From positions 14,335,216 through 14,399,215 of the forward strand of contig NC_134433.1 in NCBI RefSeq assembly GCF_030867145.1: a stretch of DNA of 64,000 bases. The letters are read 5' to 3'. This DNA is from Opisthocomus hoazin. Taxonomy: Eukaryota > Chordata > Aves > Opisthocomiformes > Opisthocomidae. The translations under genes and the position numbers were made by a program. Position 1 is the first letter of the stretch. Every line of letters begins with the position of its first letter. The notes beneath the pieces were generated by a model. That model saw only the letters and a list, made by a program, of their open reading frames with translations. It did not search any database and was not told the origin of the DNA. Positions 43,201-56,900 of the stretch are shown here, one piece after another.

Positions 43201-46200
43201 AGCCATGGAGCTGAAGATAAACGCCCTGAAACAGATGAAATTAGCTGGGAACACCTGATACTCATTCCCACAAGGTTATGGTAAAGGTTGGGAAACGAAG
43301 GAAGTGCTGCACTGGCATGCTGGCAGCAAATCAAAGCAAATGACAGTAATTAAAGCATATGTTAGCAATAGGAAATTAAGCTAAAGCAACATTTCATCTA
43401 CGGCATCTTCCCTGGGCACTTTAGAAAGGGTATAAGTTTACTGTAGAGAAAGAGAAATGAGGAGGCTGGTGCAGAGGATAGATGAAGGGGAAGTTAAAAG
43501 AATTAGAGAGTTTTAAAAGCTTTAGACTATACACTCAAGGTCATGTTCGCTCCCTGTATTTATTTTGAATTGCGAGTGAGCAGGAGGACTGAGAGCGCTG
43601 GCTGGCACCGCGGGGACCCTTGGGCTAATGCAGACCCCGATGTTCTCGGTGAGGGGGCTCAGCCCTGAAATTGCAACCCTCCGTACTCCTCCCTGCACGG
43701 CTGTGCTGGGCACGGATGGAGCTTTGCACTCATTTGCCCAGTTTTGCAAAAATACTTGTTCTTTCCCAGTTCTGCTCTTCTTCAGCTCACTCTGCCCCAG
43801 AACTTACCAAAGGGCAGCGCACCATCCTGGGGACCCAGGGACAGGGGCACCGCTGTCCCCTGTGCAGAGGGGAAACTGAGGCATGACATGACTAGCAGTC
43901 CTGAGCAGGGCGCAGGGCTGGGGGCACCAGCCAGGGCTGCACCCCAACCCTGCGGGGAAGCACAAGCAGCCACCCCCGTGCCGGGTCTGTCTCAGCCACG
44001 GCCCTTCCTCCCACTCCCACCCCTGAGGCTGGCAGAGACGCTGCGGTCCCGACCCATTGGGCACATTTCTGGGGCTGTACTGACTCACCGGCCGCCCGTG
44101 TCATCCCAGGTCACCAAGCTTTTTTTAATTGGCCGTTTCAGGGCTGCCTGCCTGCCTTGTCATGTCAGGGCTGCAGATGGAGCCAGCCCGTGGCCATTTC
44201 GCTGCTTCATGTGGCCTCCAAACCAGCTCCTTGTGAGCACCGGTGCATGCTGGTGCTTGATGTCGAAGGACATCAGTGGCCCAGACGTCCCCATGGCAGG
44301 GGGTGACATCCCCGCTGCCCAAACTGTGCTGGGAGCTGTGATGTGCAGCCGGACTGGAGCATGGCAGGCTTCCCACCTCGCAGCACCAAGCCATGCCCTG
44401 CTGCTCCTCGCCTTCCCCGCTGCATTCGCCGTGCCGCCGGGGTGGCTGCAGCGTGCGCCGGGGAGCGACAGGCAGGGTCAGCGCTTGAATAACGAGCTCC
44501 GAGTAAGTGAAACCGGGCAGCAGCCTGACCCCGGCCGTGCTCCTCCTGTGCGCTGCTCTGCTCCCAAACCGGCTGCTATTTTTCCCCCAGAGCCATAAAT
44601 TGCGTGCCGGGGCCGGCGGCCCTTGCGCGGTTGCCCGCTGCCTCCCCACCACGGGTGTCCCTGGGATGAGTTACGAGGAGCGAGCGCCGCAGCCAGGGCT
44701 TCGCTCCAGAGCCCCAACACGAGCAAAGCGGCACAGCTCCCTCCGCACACCCACGTGCCAGGGCCCTTTTCCTCCCGTTCCCACCCAGGACCCCGCTGCC
44801 GCCCCGGAGGGGTTCACCCCATGGGACCCCTCTGCTTCGCGGCTTTCCAAGGAGGGCTGGCCGCGGCGGCCGCGGCGCGGTGTTTACCTAGGGTGAGCGG
44901 GCAGATGGCTTGCTGACAGCTTCAGGAACACCTTGTAGCAGTTGCGGTGATTCCCGAGATCCGTTGCTTCCCATTTCAATTCACACATCATGATTTCTAA
45001 ACCTCAGCTCGTACCTTCTCAGCAGAGCTCCTTACCTCTGCCCCGGCCGCACGCGCTCACCACCGGCTCGGGAGTGACGGAGAAGGGGGACCAGCGGCAG
45101 CAGCAGCCATCCTGTCTCTGACACTGCCTCCTTCGATGGCCCGGGGCAAGTCCCTTCACCTGCCAAAGAAAGGAGCACAACCAGCACAGGGGCTGGAAAG
45201 CACTTTGAGGATGTAAGGGGCTGTCAAGTTCTTCTTGGGGATGAAGAACTCTCTTCCCATCATCTTCTCCAGATGAATAATTGCAACTGTATGGACTGAA
45301 AACAGGGTAGTGGGATTTGAGTGGGCATGTGTGGGTCTCTCCTGCCCTCAACACACAGCATCTCTGCTTGGGACGAACCTCTGCCATCGGCTGCTGGGGA
45401 TCAGCACCGAGCCATCCCCGCTGGGCTGTGGGAGCCCAGTCCCCCTCCTCAGAGGTGACTGGGATGAGCTCACAGCGGCAAAAATGGAGCCGGCACCAAG
45501 CTTGGCCATGACAACTCCTAAGCTCAGCCCAGGTTTCTTTAGCAGGAGGCTCAGACCAAAGCTCCCGACCCAGGATGGCCGCCAGCCCCCACAGACCCCA
45601 GGGAACCGCTCTCAGGGCCCAGTGGGACCCCAGAGCTGGCTGCAGTTGTGGAGGTCTCTGTGCTCCCACCGAATCCCCCAAGCAGGCATGAACCAGAGCA
45701 TCTCCCGCTTGCACACGTTCCTCTGCCCTCCCTGTGCTGCTGTGGTAGAGTCTTGGCCTCAGGGTGATAAAAGGAGTATGTTTTTCCAATTAAAAGAGCC
45801 AAATGTGTTTTCCTGCCAGCATTTAGTCCAGCCTAACATGCGATGTCTACATTTTAACCTTGAAGAAGCCTCTAGAGACACTGCAAAATAAATCAATACT
45901 AGTCCACGTGCTGGAAAACAGAACCAATAAATAACTTCAGAACAGCTTTTCTGTTTATCGTATGAAATCCCCATTCTTGGCCACGCTCTTCAAAACAGCG
46001 TCTCAAAATAAAATAGAAAAGAAAAACAACCCCCCCCAACCCTTCAATTAGCGGCGCAGCGTGAGGCTCGCCAGCCAGGCAGTGCTGGTTTCAGGTTGCA
46101 GGTGCAGGGCCAATTCTCAGCTGACCTCTGGGCTGGGATTTGGGATAGAGATTGCCTGTGCAATTGTTTAAAAATATTAAATAAAATAATTAAAAAAAAA

Positions 46201-48400
46201 AATCAACCTGCATGGCTTCCTATGGCACAGAAGGTGCTGGAGCAAAACCAGTGCCCGGGCGCTTGGAGATGGGCATCCCCAGCCCAGTCCCGGAGCCCTG
46301 ACCCACAGCTCCCGGTGCTGCACCCAGAGCCCCTCAGCTCCTCAAGCCCACTCCGGGCATGGGGGACTGTGCCCCACGAGCAGCCGGAGGTTTTCACCTG
46401 GTGTCACTGATGAGCCCCCAAATGTGCCAAATGGCGAGGGATAACCGTGGCCCTCGACCTGCTGCTCTGCTCTTCCCGAGTCACCAGGTCTGGGGCCAGC
46501 TGGGGACTCACCAGTTCTTCCTCCTTTATGACAATAATAAACGTGTCTTTGGCTGTAGCATAAAATAAGATTTACAGGAGCTATTAAAAGGAAACTTAAA
46601 GGCATTTTTCTGCATCCTGTTGCAGAGAGGTCTCATGTGGGAGGCAGGTGGGTCTGCAGGACCCCGGTAGGGAGGTGCTGCCCTGGACCAGGCTTGCACG
46701 TGCAGGGGCACACAGCGATGCACGGGCAGCAGGGACCTGCCTGTGCACGCAGAGGTTTGCAAACCCTTCCTCAGCACGTGGCGGTGGGATAAACTACCGA
46801 CAGCCAGCGTTGCCACTAACAGCCCGTGCTGGTGACACCGGGGCCGAAGTGAACACACGGCGGGGCCAGGATGGCATCACCCATGGGGACGAGCCCACGG
46901 CATCCCCGGCACAGGGGCAGATCACAGCACAGAGTGCCACTGTGCTGCAGCAAATGGCCTGGGACGGACAGACGGACACACAGAGCTGCAGGCAGCTTCA
47001 AGGGGAAGGGCAGCAGGAGGCAACTCTCGGCTCCCCACCCCAGCATGGCGGGGACGTAACACCCACAGCAAAAACACATTCACTGGGCGGGGGATAAATT
47101 TAAGCCATTTTTTTTCTTACTCCTCTGTTTCTGTTCCCCTCCCCTGAGGCTCCTCGTTGTCAGCGTGCATTATGCAGCCAGGACAGCTCTATTAGTCATA
47201 CACTTAATGACTGGAAAAACACATGCAGCCTTTATTAGCAGGGTTGAGCCGCACACGCATGGTCTGCTCCGGGAGGACAAGCCCTCGCGGCGCAGGGTAA
47301 CCTGACGGAAAAGCATCCGGGGCAAGCGGTGGTCTGCGGGCTCGCTTGGGACTGGCTCCAGAAGGAAGCAGGAGGCTTCTTACACGGAGATTCAAGAGCA
47401 AAATCTCTGCTGTCTCATCCCCACTTGGAGCGGGAAATGTGTTTCCTTGGGAGCAGAAGCGGCCGACGTCTCTCTGGGCTGGGCTCTGCCTCTGAAGCAT
47501 CGAGCACATCCTGGGAACTCCAGAGCTCCTTCCCCGAGAACGCCTAGGAGGGAGGAGCAGGGCCAGGAGTTAATCACGTTAGAAAAATCAGTGCAACTGG
47601 TACAGCGTCAGGGTTCAGCCCGGTTTGGCACCCACCCCTAGGGCCACTTCTTCAGAGCAGCTCAGTTTTCACTGAGGCGTTAGAAGTCACTGAGCTCTTG
47701 GAGAGCAGCAGACTCGATGCCAAGCTCTTCCACAAACATCCTAACCAAAGCCACAGAGGAGAAGGTGCCGAGCACCCAAAAGCCCAGCCCTACACCCACC
47801 TGCACAGCCTTTACCCTCAAAGCCAAGGTCAGCAGGACGCCGAACCCCTCCAGCCACAGCCCCATGGCTCCCTGTCACCCCGTGCCTGGAGGAGCACAGA
47901 GCAGAGCGGGACATGCCCACCATGGGTGCAAAGGTGGAGCGGCCCCAGGTGCACGCTGCCCAAAGGGTCCACGTCCCCGCAAGCACAGCGGATGCGCCCG
48001 TGGGGGTACGCGTGAGCCCCGGGTGCAGCTGTGGTCTCTGCAGAGGGAGGTCTCCATGCCCAGCGGCAGGTCTCCAGGAGCTCTATAACCAGTGGGAAAG
48101 GGACGGCAGCAACATCGGATTTTTTTTCAGTCAGACCCCAGGAGAGAAGCACAGGGCGAAAGGGATGCACAAACGTGCGGCTCATACATGACGCAGCCTG
48201 GACACATCCCGGGCTGCGTTACGCCGCTCACACGTGCGCATCGCTGTCCTGTTCCGGTGCTGTGGCTGCAGGCCGAGCTCCCAGCGGCACCGCTGCCACC
48301 GCCCCGCTCCCGTCCCTGTCCTACACAGCAAGGGGAGAGGGCACAACCCCGCAGTGCCACTCGCCCAGCCGCAGGCACGGCGCGCATCACCCTCATCACA
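43201..48400. other. Intergenic DNA, no gene seen
   Basis: AT-richer unique patches at about 43.24-43.54 kb and 45.77-46.02 kb lie within GC-rich DNA. A 284-codon open frame at 43744-44598 has no recognisable domain. No transposon was recognised. Confidence 0.65.
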
Positions 48401-50420
48401 TGCCTGAGAAAACACGCCGTGGATATGAACTGGACAGATTTAGCGACTGTGGGGCCTTCTGTTCTTCCTTACATCTCTGGACCATTTCCCCACCCCTTAA
48501 ATGCTTTACATTATTTATTATGTTTCATTTAACCCCAGCCACGTCCTCCAAATAAAATTTATTTTGCAGCTGTCATTCAGGTTTACTCCAGCCTTAACCT
48601 CGTAATCCTATTGATTCCCTCATTATTCTCAGAGCGCGGGATTGATTTCATGCCTTCTGTGTTATGGAGAAGCCTTTGCTCATTAATCTCACGCACTTTT
48701 ACAAACAGTCGATCCTGGTCATTCATTATTTTCTCATTCCCTACACAGTCAGGCCCGCAGACACTCTCGACTCGTCTACTTTGCCTCCTTATTTTGGAGT
48801 ACGGATGGAGACAGAACGTGATCCCCCTCCTAAAGGGCACCCACCCTGCGCCCTCGCAACCTGGGGCTCTGCGCCCCGAGGCAGGGTACCAGCAAAGTCC
48901 CTGGGCTCCTGCTCTGCATCTCCTTCGGGGGATGGCCCGGGACTGCATCCCGCTGGCAAAGGTCGCTGCAACTGACTGGGCTGGGAAAAAACAGAAAGCC
49001 AGAAGGAATCTGGGTTGGAAAGGACGTTGGGGGTCTCCAGACCAGCCCCCTGCACACACCAAGGAGCACTGCAGAGTCAGACCACGGTACCCGGGTCCCT
49101 CCAACTGCCGTGTGCACGGGGCAGCAGTACCTGTCGCTGGAGCCGGCGTGCTGGCTATGCGGAACAGAGGTACCGCTGACGTAGGCAGGCGCGCACGCCT
49201 CCAAACACAACAGAAGGGTGTTATTTATACAGTGTGATTAATCATCCTGAGTATTTAATATAGCCCCATCGGAGCGCACAGCGCTGTACAGTATATGGAG
49301 GAAGACATGACCCCTGTCATAGAGGCTTAGAATAAAAAATAGGCAGACACTATAGTTCAGACATGTCATAAATCCTGCTGAAGGGCCAATCTCAAATATT
49401 TCAGCTGTTTCCCCCTCCCCCCATAATATATAATTGTCTTTGTTGGATCAATACAGAGGGGCTTTGTGGAAGGAGCATGTTTTAAGGGAAGATTAATGTA
49501 GTAAATTATATATGCAGCTAGGAAGAATTCTAATATTTAACTTCCAGAAGGAGAAGGAAGGTTTGTGTGATCAAATCCTTCCAGGATGGGAACCGGCGGG
49601 TGCGGGCAGGCAGGGGAGGTGAAGCACCCCTTGCTCCCAAGGACCTGCTCCTCCGGGAGGGTGGCAAGAGCCTTCCCAAAGGCATGGACATCTCTGCCCA
49701 GGATGGGTGGATTCGATTAGTGGTGGACCTGAAAGCAGCTCAGGCCATGCCAGGGCAGGGATGGCATGGGGCAGGGGGCATGCACTGGCACGGGAAGGTC
49801 CCACTGGGGTTTTCGGCAGGTTTTGCCCCATTGCACCTACCTGCTAGACCACGCGTGCCGGGTGGCTGTTCGGTGCGAGGCCGGCACGCAGCAGCGCTTC
49901 TCGCCAGCAGCAAGCAAACAGGGCAGTGCAGAGGGAGCAGGAACTATACTGGTTATTAAATACATATTATTCATCGGCAGTAAAGCCCCTGTGATCATTT
50001 CCCTGAGTATATATACACACACCCCCGCCCCACCTGTTGCTTAGAGCATCGTATGCAAATTAATACCCCTAATCTTATTAAGGTGTAATGACACCAGGGT
50101 TGAGCCCTCCAGTGCAGAGCTCACCGAGCCGCGCCAGCAGCCTCAGCTAGGTGCGCATCACGCAAAGCGCGCGGCTATCATATGGAATAAATTTAACCGA
50201 ATCAAGTTTTGATTAAATGCAATAAATATGATTGATTTGGTTACATACCCTCCGTATGATGGTCTGTTTAATGTATTTTTTCATTCTGAGAAGGGATGTT
50301 GCATTGATCCAAAACATTAGCTTTGACTACCGCCGTAAATTCCCATTTTAGGGCGATCTGCGGCAGCCTTATTAATATTTTTACACTTACCCAGCAGTTG
50401 CCGGGGCTGACCCTTCAACA
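48400..50420. promoter_or_regulatory. Cluster of AT-rich candidate enhancer blocks between TBX4 and TBX2
   Basis: Three AT-rich, motif-dense islands (about 48420-48810, 49210-49560 and 50040-50400) stand in GC-rich intergenic DNA. Motifs include CGTAATCC (PITX/OTX-type core, 48.6 kb), the palindrome TGATTAATCA (49235-49244), a perfect octamer ATGCAAAT (50053-50060), AGGTGT and ACACC inverted around 4 nt (50081-50095) and AATCAAGTTTTGATT (50200-50214). Mammalian Tbx4 has described hindlimb enhancers near and within the gene, and one could correspond to this cluster; homology is not tested here. Confidence 0.4.
49004..49075 (-). mobile_element. Degraded CR1 3'-end fragment
   Basis: GAATCTGGGTTGGAAAGGAC followed by a CTCCAGACCAG...CCCC stretch resembles the antisense CR1 3' region. 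It is short and diverged. Confidence 0.6.
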
Positions 50421-53120
50421 ACATGCCCAAACTGTGCTGTGGGGACAGAAGGGGTGACCTGTCCCAGCACCGGGAGCTGCAGCCAGCCGAGGAGAGTCAC
50501 GTATTTTAATGCCATCACTGCAAAGCCACCAGCCCTCCAGTAGCTCCTAAACCCGCTCCCAGGACCCCCTAGGGCCAGAGCAGTCAGTGATAATGCTGAG
50601 TCAGCATCGGCGTCAGGCTGAGCTCCCTCCACGAGCCCTTCGGCAGATGGGACCGTGCCTCAGGCGCTGCCGTAGCGTGCCCAGAGCAGGCTGCTTGCTA
50701 CGCGAAAGCCCATAAACCCCAGCACACCACTCGCCCTCCACACCACGCCGGCATTTGGACCAACACTACTGCAGATTTCCTTACAACTGCTTCTATATCT
50801 TTCTTTTTAACAAGGGGGAAAAAAATGCCCGAATATTTTTTTATATTACTAATAAATTGAAAAAATGCTTTATGTTTTCAATATATTTTCAATTTACTGC
50901 CATGGTCAGTATCTTGATTGCTATGTATATTTTATAAGCAACGTCAACGATAACCAGATTTAGCTGTTGGTTTCTCCATAAATATTGTGTTATCCACCGA
51001 AAGTGATCTCTGGTAACACAGCGTCATTAAAAATAATGCTGAAAAGTGTCACGGAAACACCGAAAGCAAAAAGAATAAATCGCTTCCAAGCACGTCTTGG
51101 AGATACTGGAATTTCCGACAGTTTATTTGGAAGATAAGCTGATTTTTAACACACATTTTAGACAGATCCTGCAATCCCAGCCTCCACGAAGCCGTGAAGA
51201 AACACATGAGCTCGCTGCAGGCTCTCCCGTCCCACGGGAGAAAGGGTTTCTGTGCACTTGCACTGAAGACAGGGACAAAAGCCCCTCGGAGTCCGCTCAA
51301 GTCCCAGTGCTGGCTGGGGGCTGCGGGGTCCCACCCCGTCCCTGGCAGACGGGGTCTCACCCGACTCACAGCTCAAGTCCTGCAGCTGGGACCTGCTTTA
51401 CGTCGCTTCTCCCTCCTGTGTCATCTCACATCGCTTCTCCCTCCTGCAGGCAGCTGTGCCTCGCAGTGCATTGCTTTGCCACGACCGTTAATACTCCCGG
51501 CAGCAGCACCCATCTCATCGAGTGTTTCAGGTTGTCACCTGCTAGAGCAGACTCTGGGAAACCACCTAAAAAGCTCCAAAAAAACTTTTTGGAAACTTCT
51601 ACCGACAGGCAACAGACAACGCTACGGAGCTGCGGGCATCCCAGCTTGGGGGGTCGCTGGCTCTCGGGTGCCAGGGGAGCAGAGCGGCTGGTTTTGGCAT
51701 GGGTGCTCCCCTGATGGCATCAGGTCTCTAAAGGAGCCACTGTGGCCACCGCAGCCAACTGAGCTGCAAGGAGCCCCGTGGTGCAGCTTGCTGGATTTAA
51801 CGCTCTGGCTATCCTAAAGGGGCCAAATTCAGCCGATGATACTGAATAATTTAACTCATGATGAAATCCTTGGCTTAGCTCGCTCCAGATAAGGATCTGA
51901 ACAGCTGAGCAGGACACGCACTGTGAAGACGTCTCTAAATACTGAATTATTCAGTAGAAATGTTTCTTCTGTCATCCCTCCAATCCAATTAAGCTATATG
52001 CTTAATTGCAAAGCACACTTTCTGTATTTTCACCCAACAGTGGGACCTGGGACTTGGTTCGGTGATGTCTTAAGGAGAAGACAGATGCAGCGAGGACTTT
52101 GCTGAAGATTAAGATTTTTCCTCCGAGTCCAAGAGTCCAGCCCAAGGAGGAGTTGAAGCACCGGAGGAGCTGAGGCACCGGAGGAGTAAAGCTGGAAGCA
52201 GACGCTTTGTCCAGGCTGGGGCTTTCCACATCACTCACCTCTTCCTTCTTTCCAAAGGCAAAGAGCACAAATTCACCCAAACTCACTCCGACCTGCACGT
52301 CCCCTGTCAGGCAAATTTTCGTCTCGTTGTAGGCAGAAGATCTCTGACTCACCACAGCTATCTTTTACGAGCCGGACTGTTTGTCCTCACTGAAGTCGTG
52401 TTGGTCTTTCCCAGTGGTGCTCTGCAATCGGGGTGATCAAGGGAAAGCATCCAACTCCCTCGGCAAACGACCCAGCGCAGCCCGAAACGCCGCAGCGCTT
52501 CAAACCACAAACAGCTCTCAGCTCTCCCAGACCAGTGCCTCGAGCTGGGCTGCAGCGCTTTAACTAATGAATTAATGAATCCTCTACCGTTAATCCACAA
52601 ATCAATGAGAGCCTCGGACTTCCCAGGACCCCGCAAACATGACACAGGAGGAGATCGGCCATCACACCACCAACCTCCAGGTACACAAGGGTGTGCACGG
52701 ATGGGTGCTGGCACCCAGCACTGCACCCCACCAAGCCTCATGCTACAGCCCTGCCCAAGGCCACAGCCCTGGAAATAAAAAAACCCCAACACGAAGACGC
52801 AGCAACATGAGGGACTGCCTTTCTCCCTTCAACAGGAGCCGGGAGAGCCCCAGCTCAAAAGCAGCAAAATCTTTTCCCATGGCACGCTGTCTTTCTTGCT
52901 TTGAAAAAAAAAAAAAAAAAATTATTTAAAGCTTCCATAGCCCCTTTTCATCTAATATTTAATGTGCGAGAGTTTCTCCATGCCCAGGTTAGGTAAACAT
53001 TAGAGAAGATTGTTTATAGAAATTATATACAGAGTAGTGCTGCTTCAATTTATCAAAAAAGGTTTTGTTGAAATAAATTCATTTTACAGTGAAACCCACT
53101 TAGACCTGTTAACGGAGTGA
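50421..53120. other. Intergenic DNA with AT-rich patches
   Basis: AT-rich unique blocks at about 50.75-51.15 kb and 52.92-53.12 kb may be regulatory. A poly-A tract lies at about 52902-52921. Short direct repeats occur at about 51402-51447 (GCTTCTCCCTCCTG twice) and 52157-52188 (GCACCGGAGGAG twice). No gene seen. Confidence 0.6.
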
Positions 53121-53962
53121 CCTCGTTTAAACGGACCTGTTTGTGCTTCACCTCAAAGAACAGCTCGAGCAGCACCACGATACCATCTTCCAGCGTAAAT
53201 ATTCCCCCGCCCTCCCGGAGCGTGGGACCTCGCCGGGAGCAGCTCTGCCAAGGAGAGGGCTGCCTGGGTCAGCAGTGCCCATGGCGGGTGGGAAGGATGC
53301 GGCCCTGGGCCCCGCGCGAGCCGGGGCGGTTGGGCCACCAGTGCAAAGGTTTAATGCCACATCTTGCCTGCTCACCCGCCGTGAGATGCGGCCGGGGCTG
53401 ACACGACACCGGGTGTTGCAGCAGAAATGGGGCTCTTGGCAGCCCCACGGCTGACGCCTGAATCGGGGCCACAACAGATGGGGAAAACCCTTCAGCCTCT
53501 GCCTGCCCGCTGCCTCGTCCGGCGCTGCTGGCTTGCTATTGCATCGAGTGCTACGGACACCACTGTTCTTATCAGCTTGACCAGCTACCTCTTATTTTGG
53601 GAAATAATAATAAAAATAAGGCAGTAGCCATTTTTCCCCTTGCCTGAAATTTATTGCAAAGTGGCAGAATCTCTGCTCTCGCCTCCCCTCTGCTGGCTCC
53701 GGCCAGCTGCAGCACTTGACTCACGCCTGGTTTTGCTCCTCTGCTTTCAGAGTTCAGCATAGTGAGGCCAAACTGGGACTGCGCAAAATCCAGGGGGAAA
53801 AACCCACCAGCATTTCACCCTCAGGACACAGGTGAGATTAACAGGGGAAGTTAATGCTAGCACGTTTAATGGAGATGAAACGCTTTATGAATGAGCAGCT
53901 GCTTTAGTTTGAAGCATGTGACTGTAAGAGTTAATCATAGTACGGAGCGATACCGGGAAGCA

Positions 53963-53995
53963 CATCCATCCATCCATCCATCCATCCACCCACCA
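53963..53995. repeat. (CATC)n microsatellite
   Basis: About seven consecutive CATC units followed by CACC variants. Confidence 0.95.
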
Positions 53996-56900
53996 TCAGC
54001 CAGGTACAGGGCTTTGTGCAGTTCCCAGAGTCTAGCCTAAAGGTATTTATGGCCTAGAGCTGGGGGGGAAAAAAAAAAAACGAAACAGGAAAAAAGGGCT
54101 GGGATAAGGGAAACTGCGTTTTGGAAGTGATCTATGCAAAATCCACCACGGCAGAATTAATATTGTCTCGTTAACAGGGGGAGCAATTTGAAATTATATG
54201 GGAAAGGTGGATAAAACCTGGAAAGCATAAGAGCCAGCTCTGATTTCAAAGTCCATGGGAGCATTCCAAGGCAGAGCTTTAAAATTAGAAACAGCACGCA
54301 AAGTTACTTTTCCACTGAAATGTCGTGTTTTCCTTGAAAAGAGCTTTTTCCATCTCAAGAACGCGTTTTGTCACTGAGCGGTAAGCGCACTTCTCCCGAC
54401 AGATTTGCTGAAGCAAGAGCTCTTGGAAAAAACAGGGAATTGCATCCGGGCGTGCGGCAAACAAATAAAGGCCAAGAGCAGCGGAGTCTGGGCAGCGCAT
54501 TTCCACCCGGGGAGGTTTGCTGCTCATTCTCTAAGTGTTGCGGGGGGGCCAGGGGGGAAGTGCATCCATCCTTGGGCAGCCTGGGTTTGCAACCTGGCCC
54601 CTCCGCTCCCTTATGCCTCTCCCGGAACTGCCCACCCACCCTGCTCGTTTTGGGGCAGTGAAGACACCTCACGATGCCCAGAATGGTTTTTGGGAGATAG
54701 TTCCCAGAGGGCAAACACTGCTTGTACCAGAGCACGCTGCATATCTGGTATTTCTCGCTTGAGGAAAAGCCAGAAAGGAAGAGCACATATGACTGCTGTC
54801 TCCAGGAGTCTTTCCAGTAAACCCATGGAAATTACCATCAGCTGAATTCAGGTCTTGCCTCCAGCCTCAAACACAAGGTTCAGATCCTCAAGCTCCTGCC
54901 CAAAGCGGCACTCTTGGGGTGAAATCTGTCACGCACGACCTGGGATGGAGCAGACCCCATCCCCAGCCTTCGCTCGGACTGCGGGAGAGCCCCGGCCCTT
55001 CGGGCAATGGTCCCTCTGTAACTGGGGATCCACCAGCATCACCCGAGATGTGATGGGCATAATAGCCACCCTGATGGCCAACACCATCACAGCTCTGCCG
55101 GGCACTGTGTTACTTGCCGTCCTCTCGTTTCCAGATGGTCTAAATGCCTAATCCCACGAGCACGCTCTGTAGCGTGTTGGGATCCCCAGCATCCCTCCAA
55201 AACTAGGTATGCAGCAGTGGCTGTCACCGACCACTCCTGGTGCTGGTCCCCAGCCACACCACAGAGCACTATGGGGCAGAAGAAGAAATTTCGGCTAGTG
55301 GGAATGTAAAAAGGGACACAAAACTCCAAGAGGTCACCGGTCCCTGGCTTAGAGGGACCCCTCCCCCCCCCCACTGCAAGGCTGAGCTTCGTGCTGGTGG
55401 GATGAAAATGTCTGGACAAAGACCACCCTTGGCATGTCCCCCACAAGCAGCCCTGCACCAGTATGCTTTCCTGGGAAGCCACAGACCCATTGTGGGGGGG
55501 CAGAGTCCCGGCATGTGGGGGGCTTGCTGGAGGTCAGACCCTCCCAGTGCCCAAGGACAGGGCTCCCGTGGGGCTGGCAGGTGCTGCTGGGCCACAGCCC
55601 TCCCTCTCCTGCCCGTGCCTCTCCCTCCGGGCCGCCCGAGACAGCCCTGCTTTGAAGCCGTGCCGGGGCTGGCGGCAGCGTCGGTGCTGGAAGAAGATGG
55701 CTTTTAAACTCGGAGTGAGATGAAAAGCAGCCGGAAACACATCTAACGGGTGACTGGAGGGCTAAGCCTGCTTTTCTCATGCTCGCTTATCCCGGGCTGC
55801 TCCACCAGAGCCCGGGTCCCTGGGGAGCAGCTTTCTCAAGCTCTGCTGCCTGCCCCAGTCCTTTGCTTCTCGCATCCCCCCTCTGCCGAGAGGTGAAGCA
55901 GCAACAGACTTTCAGCAGAGATGTAAAAAACATCTTTTGTCATTAAAGCTCCCGGGGCTTTTCCCGTCCTGACTCCCAGGAGCCCAACCCAGGTCCCGAA
56001 GCACCAGCCGAGGTGCTTCGCCCCAGAAGCAGCTGCGGTTCTGGAACAAGGCAGACTCCTGCGTCGTTTCTTGAAGCAATTTGGGAGCAGGAATGGGAGA
56101 CACGGAGGCCCGTCACTGCCCGGGAGCCGGCAGCGTTCAGCAGGCGCGCACGGCTCAGCGTCAACGGGAGGAAAACCATTCCCTTGCCCAAACCGCTCCA
56201 GGCTAAACCTGCGGTTCCCAGGTTTCCTGGGCACTGACCGCCTCTGCTGCTAAACTCTTAACTGAACACGCTATAAAACCCCGCCAGGACAGCCCCGTTC
56301 CTTACACCGCTTCCCCGCGGTGGCAGGCCACCGGCCAGGCAAGAGCAAGAGCTGCCGGGGATGAGCACCGTGGCCCCACGGGGCTGGCGCGGAGCAGAGC
56401 ACAGCACCGTGCGCCTGCTGCTTAACAAGGGGAGATGTGAGGAGCACCCCTGGGCAACATCAGCTGAATCACCGTGCTAACAGAGCAACCAAAGCTTTAA
56501 ATCAGGTTTAAAATAGCCGAGGACCTCGAATGGCTTTTTACCTATTAGATTTCTGCTCTCCCGCCCATTAAGCTTAATGGAAATGGTTCTGAGCAAAGCA
56601 AACCCAGAACGCCACGGCTCCCCGGCGACGCAGCCGCAAGGGCTGGGCGCCCGCAGCAGCAGCTCAGAGCTCACTGGAAAGAGTTTCTTTGCCCAGAGAT
56701 CGCACGAGACCCCCGTGAGCGGCTGCTCCTGGCATTAGCAACGCAGGAGGCTGGGAGAAGCACGGATCTAATGAGATTTGTACTAATTCACGTGATTGTT
56801 TAGAAGAACAACGCTGCAGTAAGCCTGTTAAGCCATGCTGGCTGGCCAGGGCTATCAGCTCCCGGCGGCCACAGCACCGGGCTGGCCCGGCAAAGCCGCT

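Noticed and set aside
43744..44598. Plus-strand 284-codon open frame
   Set aside because: No domain, start context or codon pattern suggesting a protein; several equal-quality frames overlap it.
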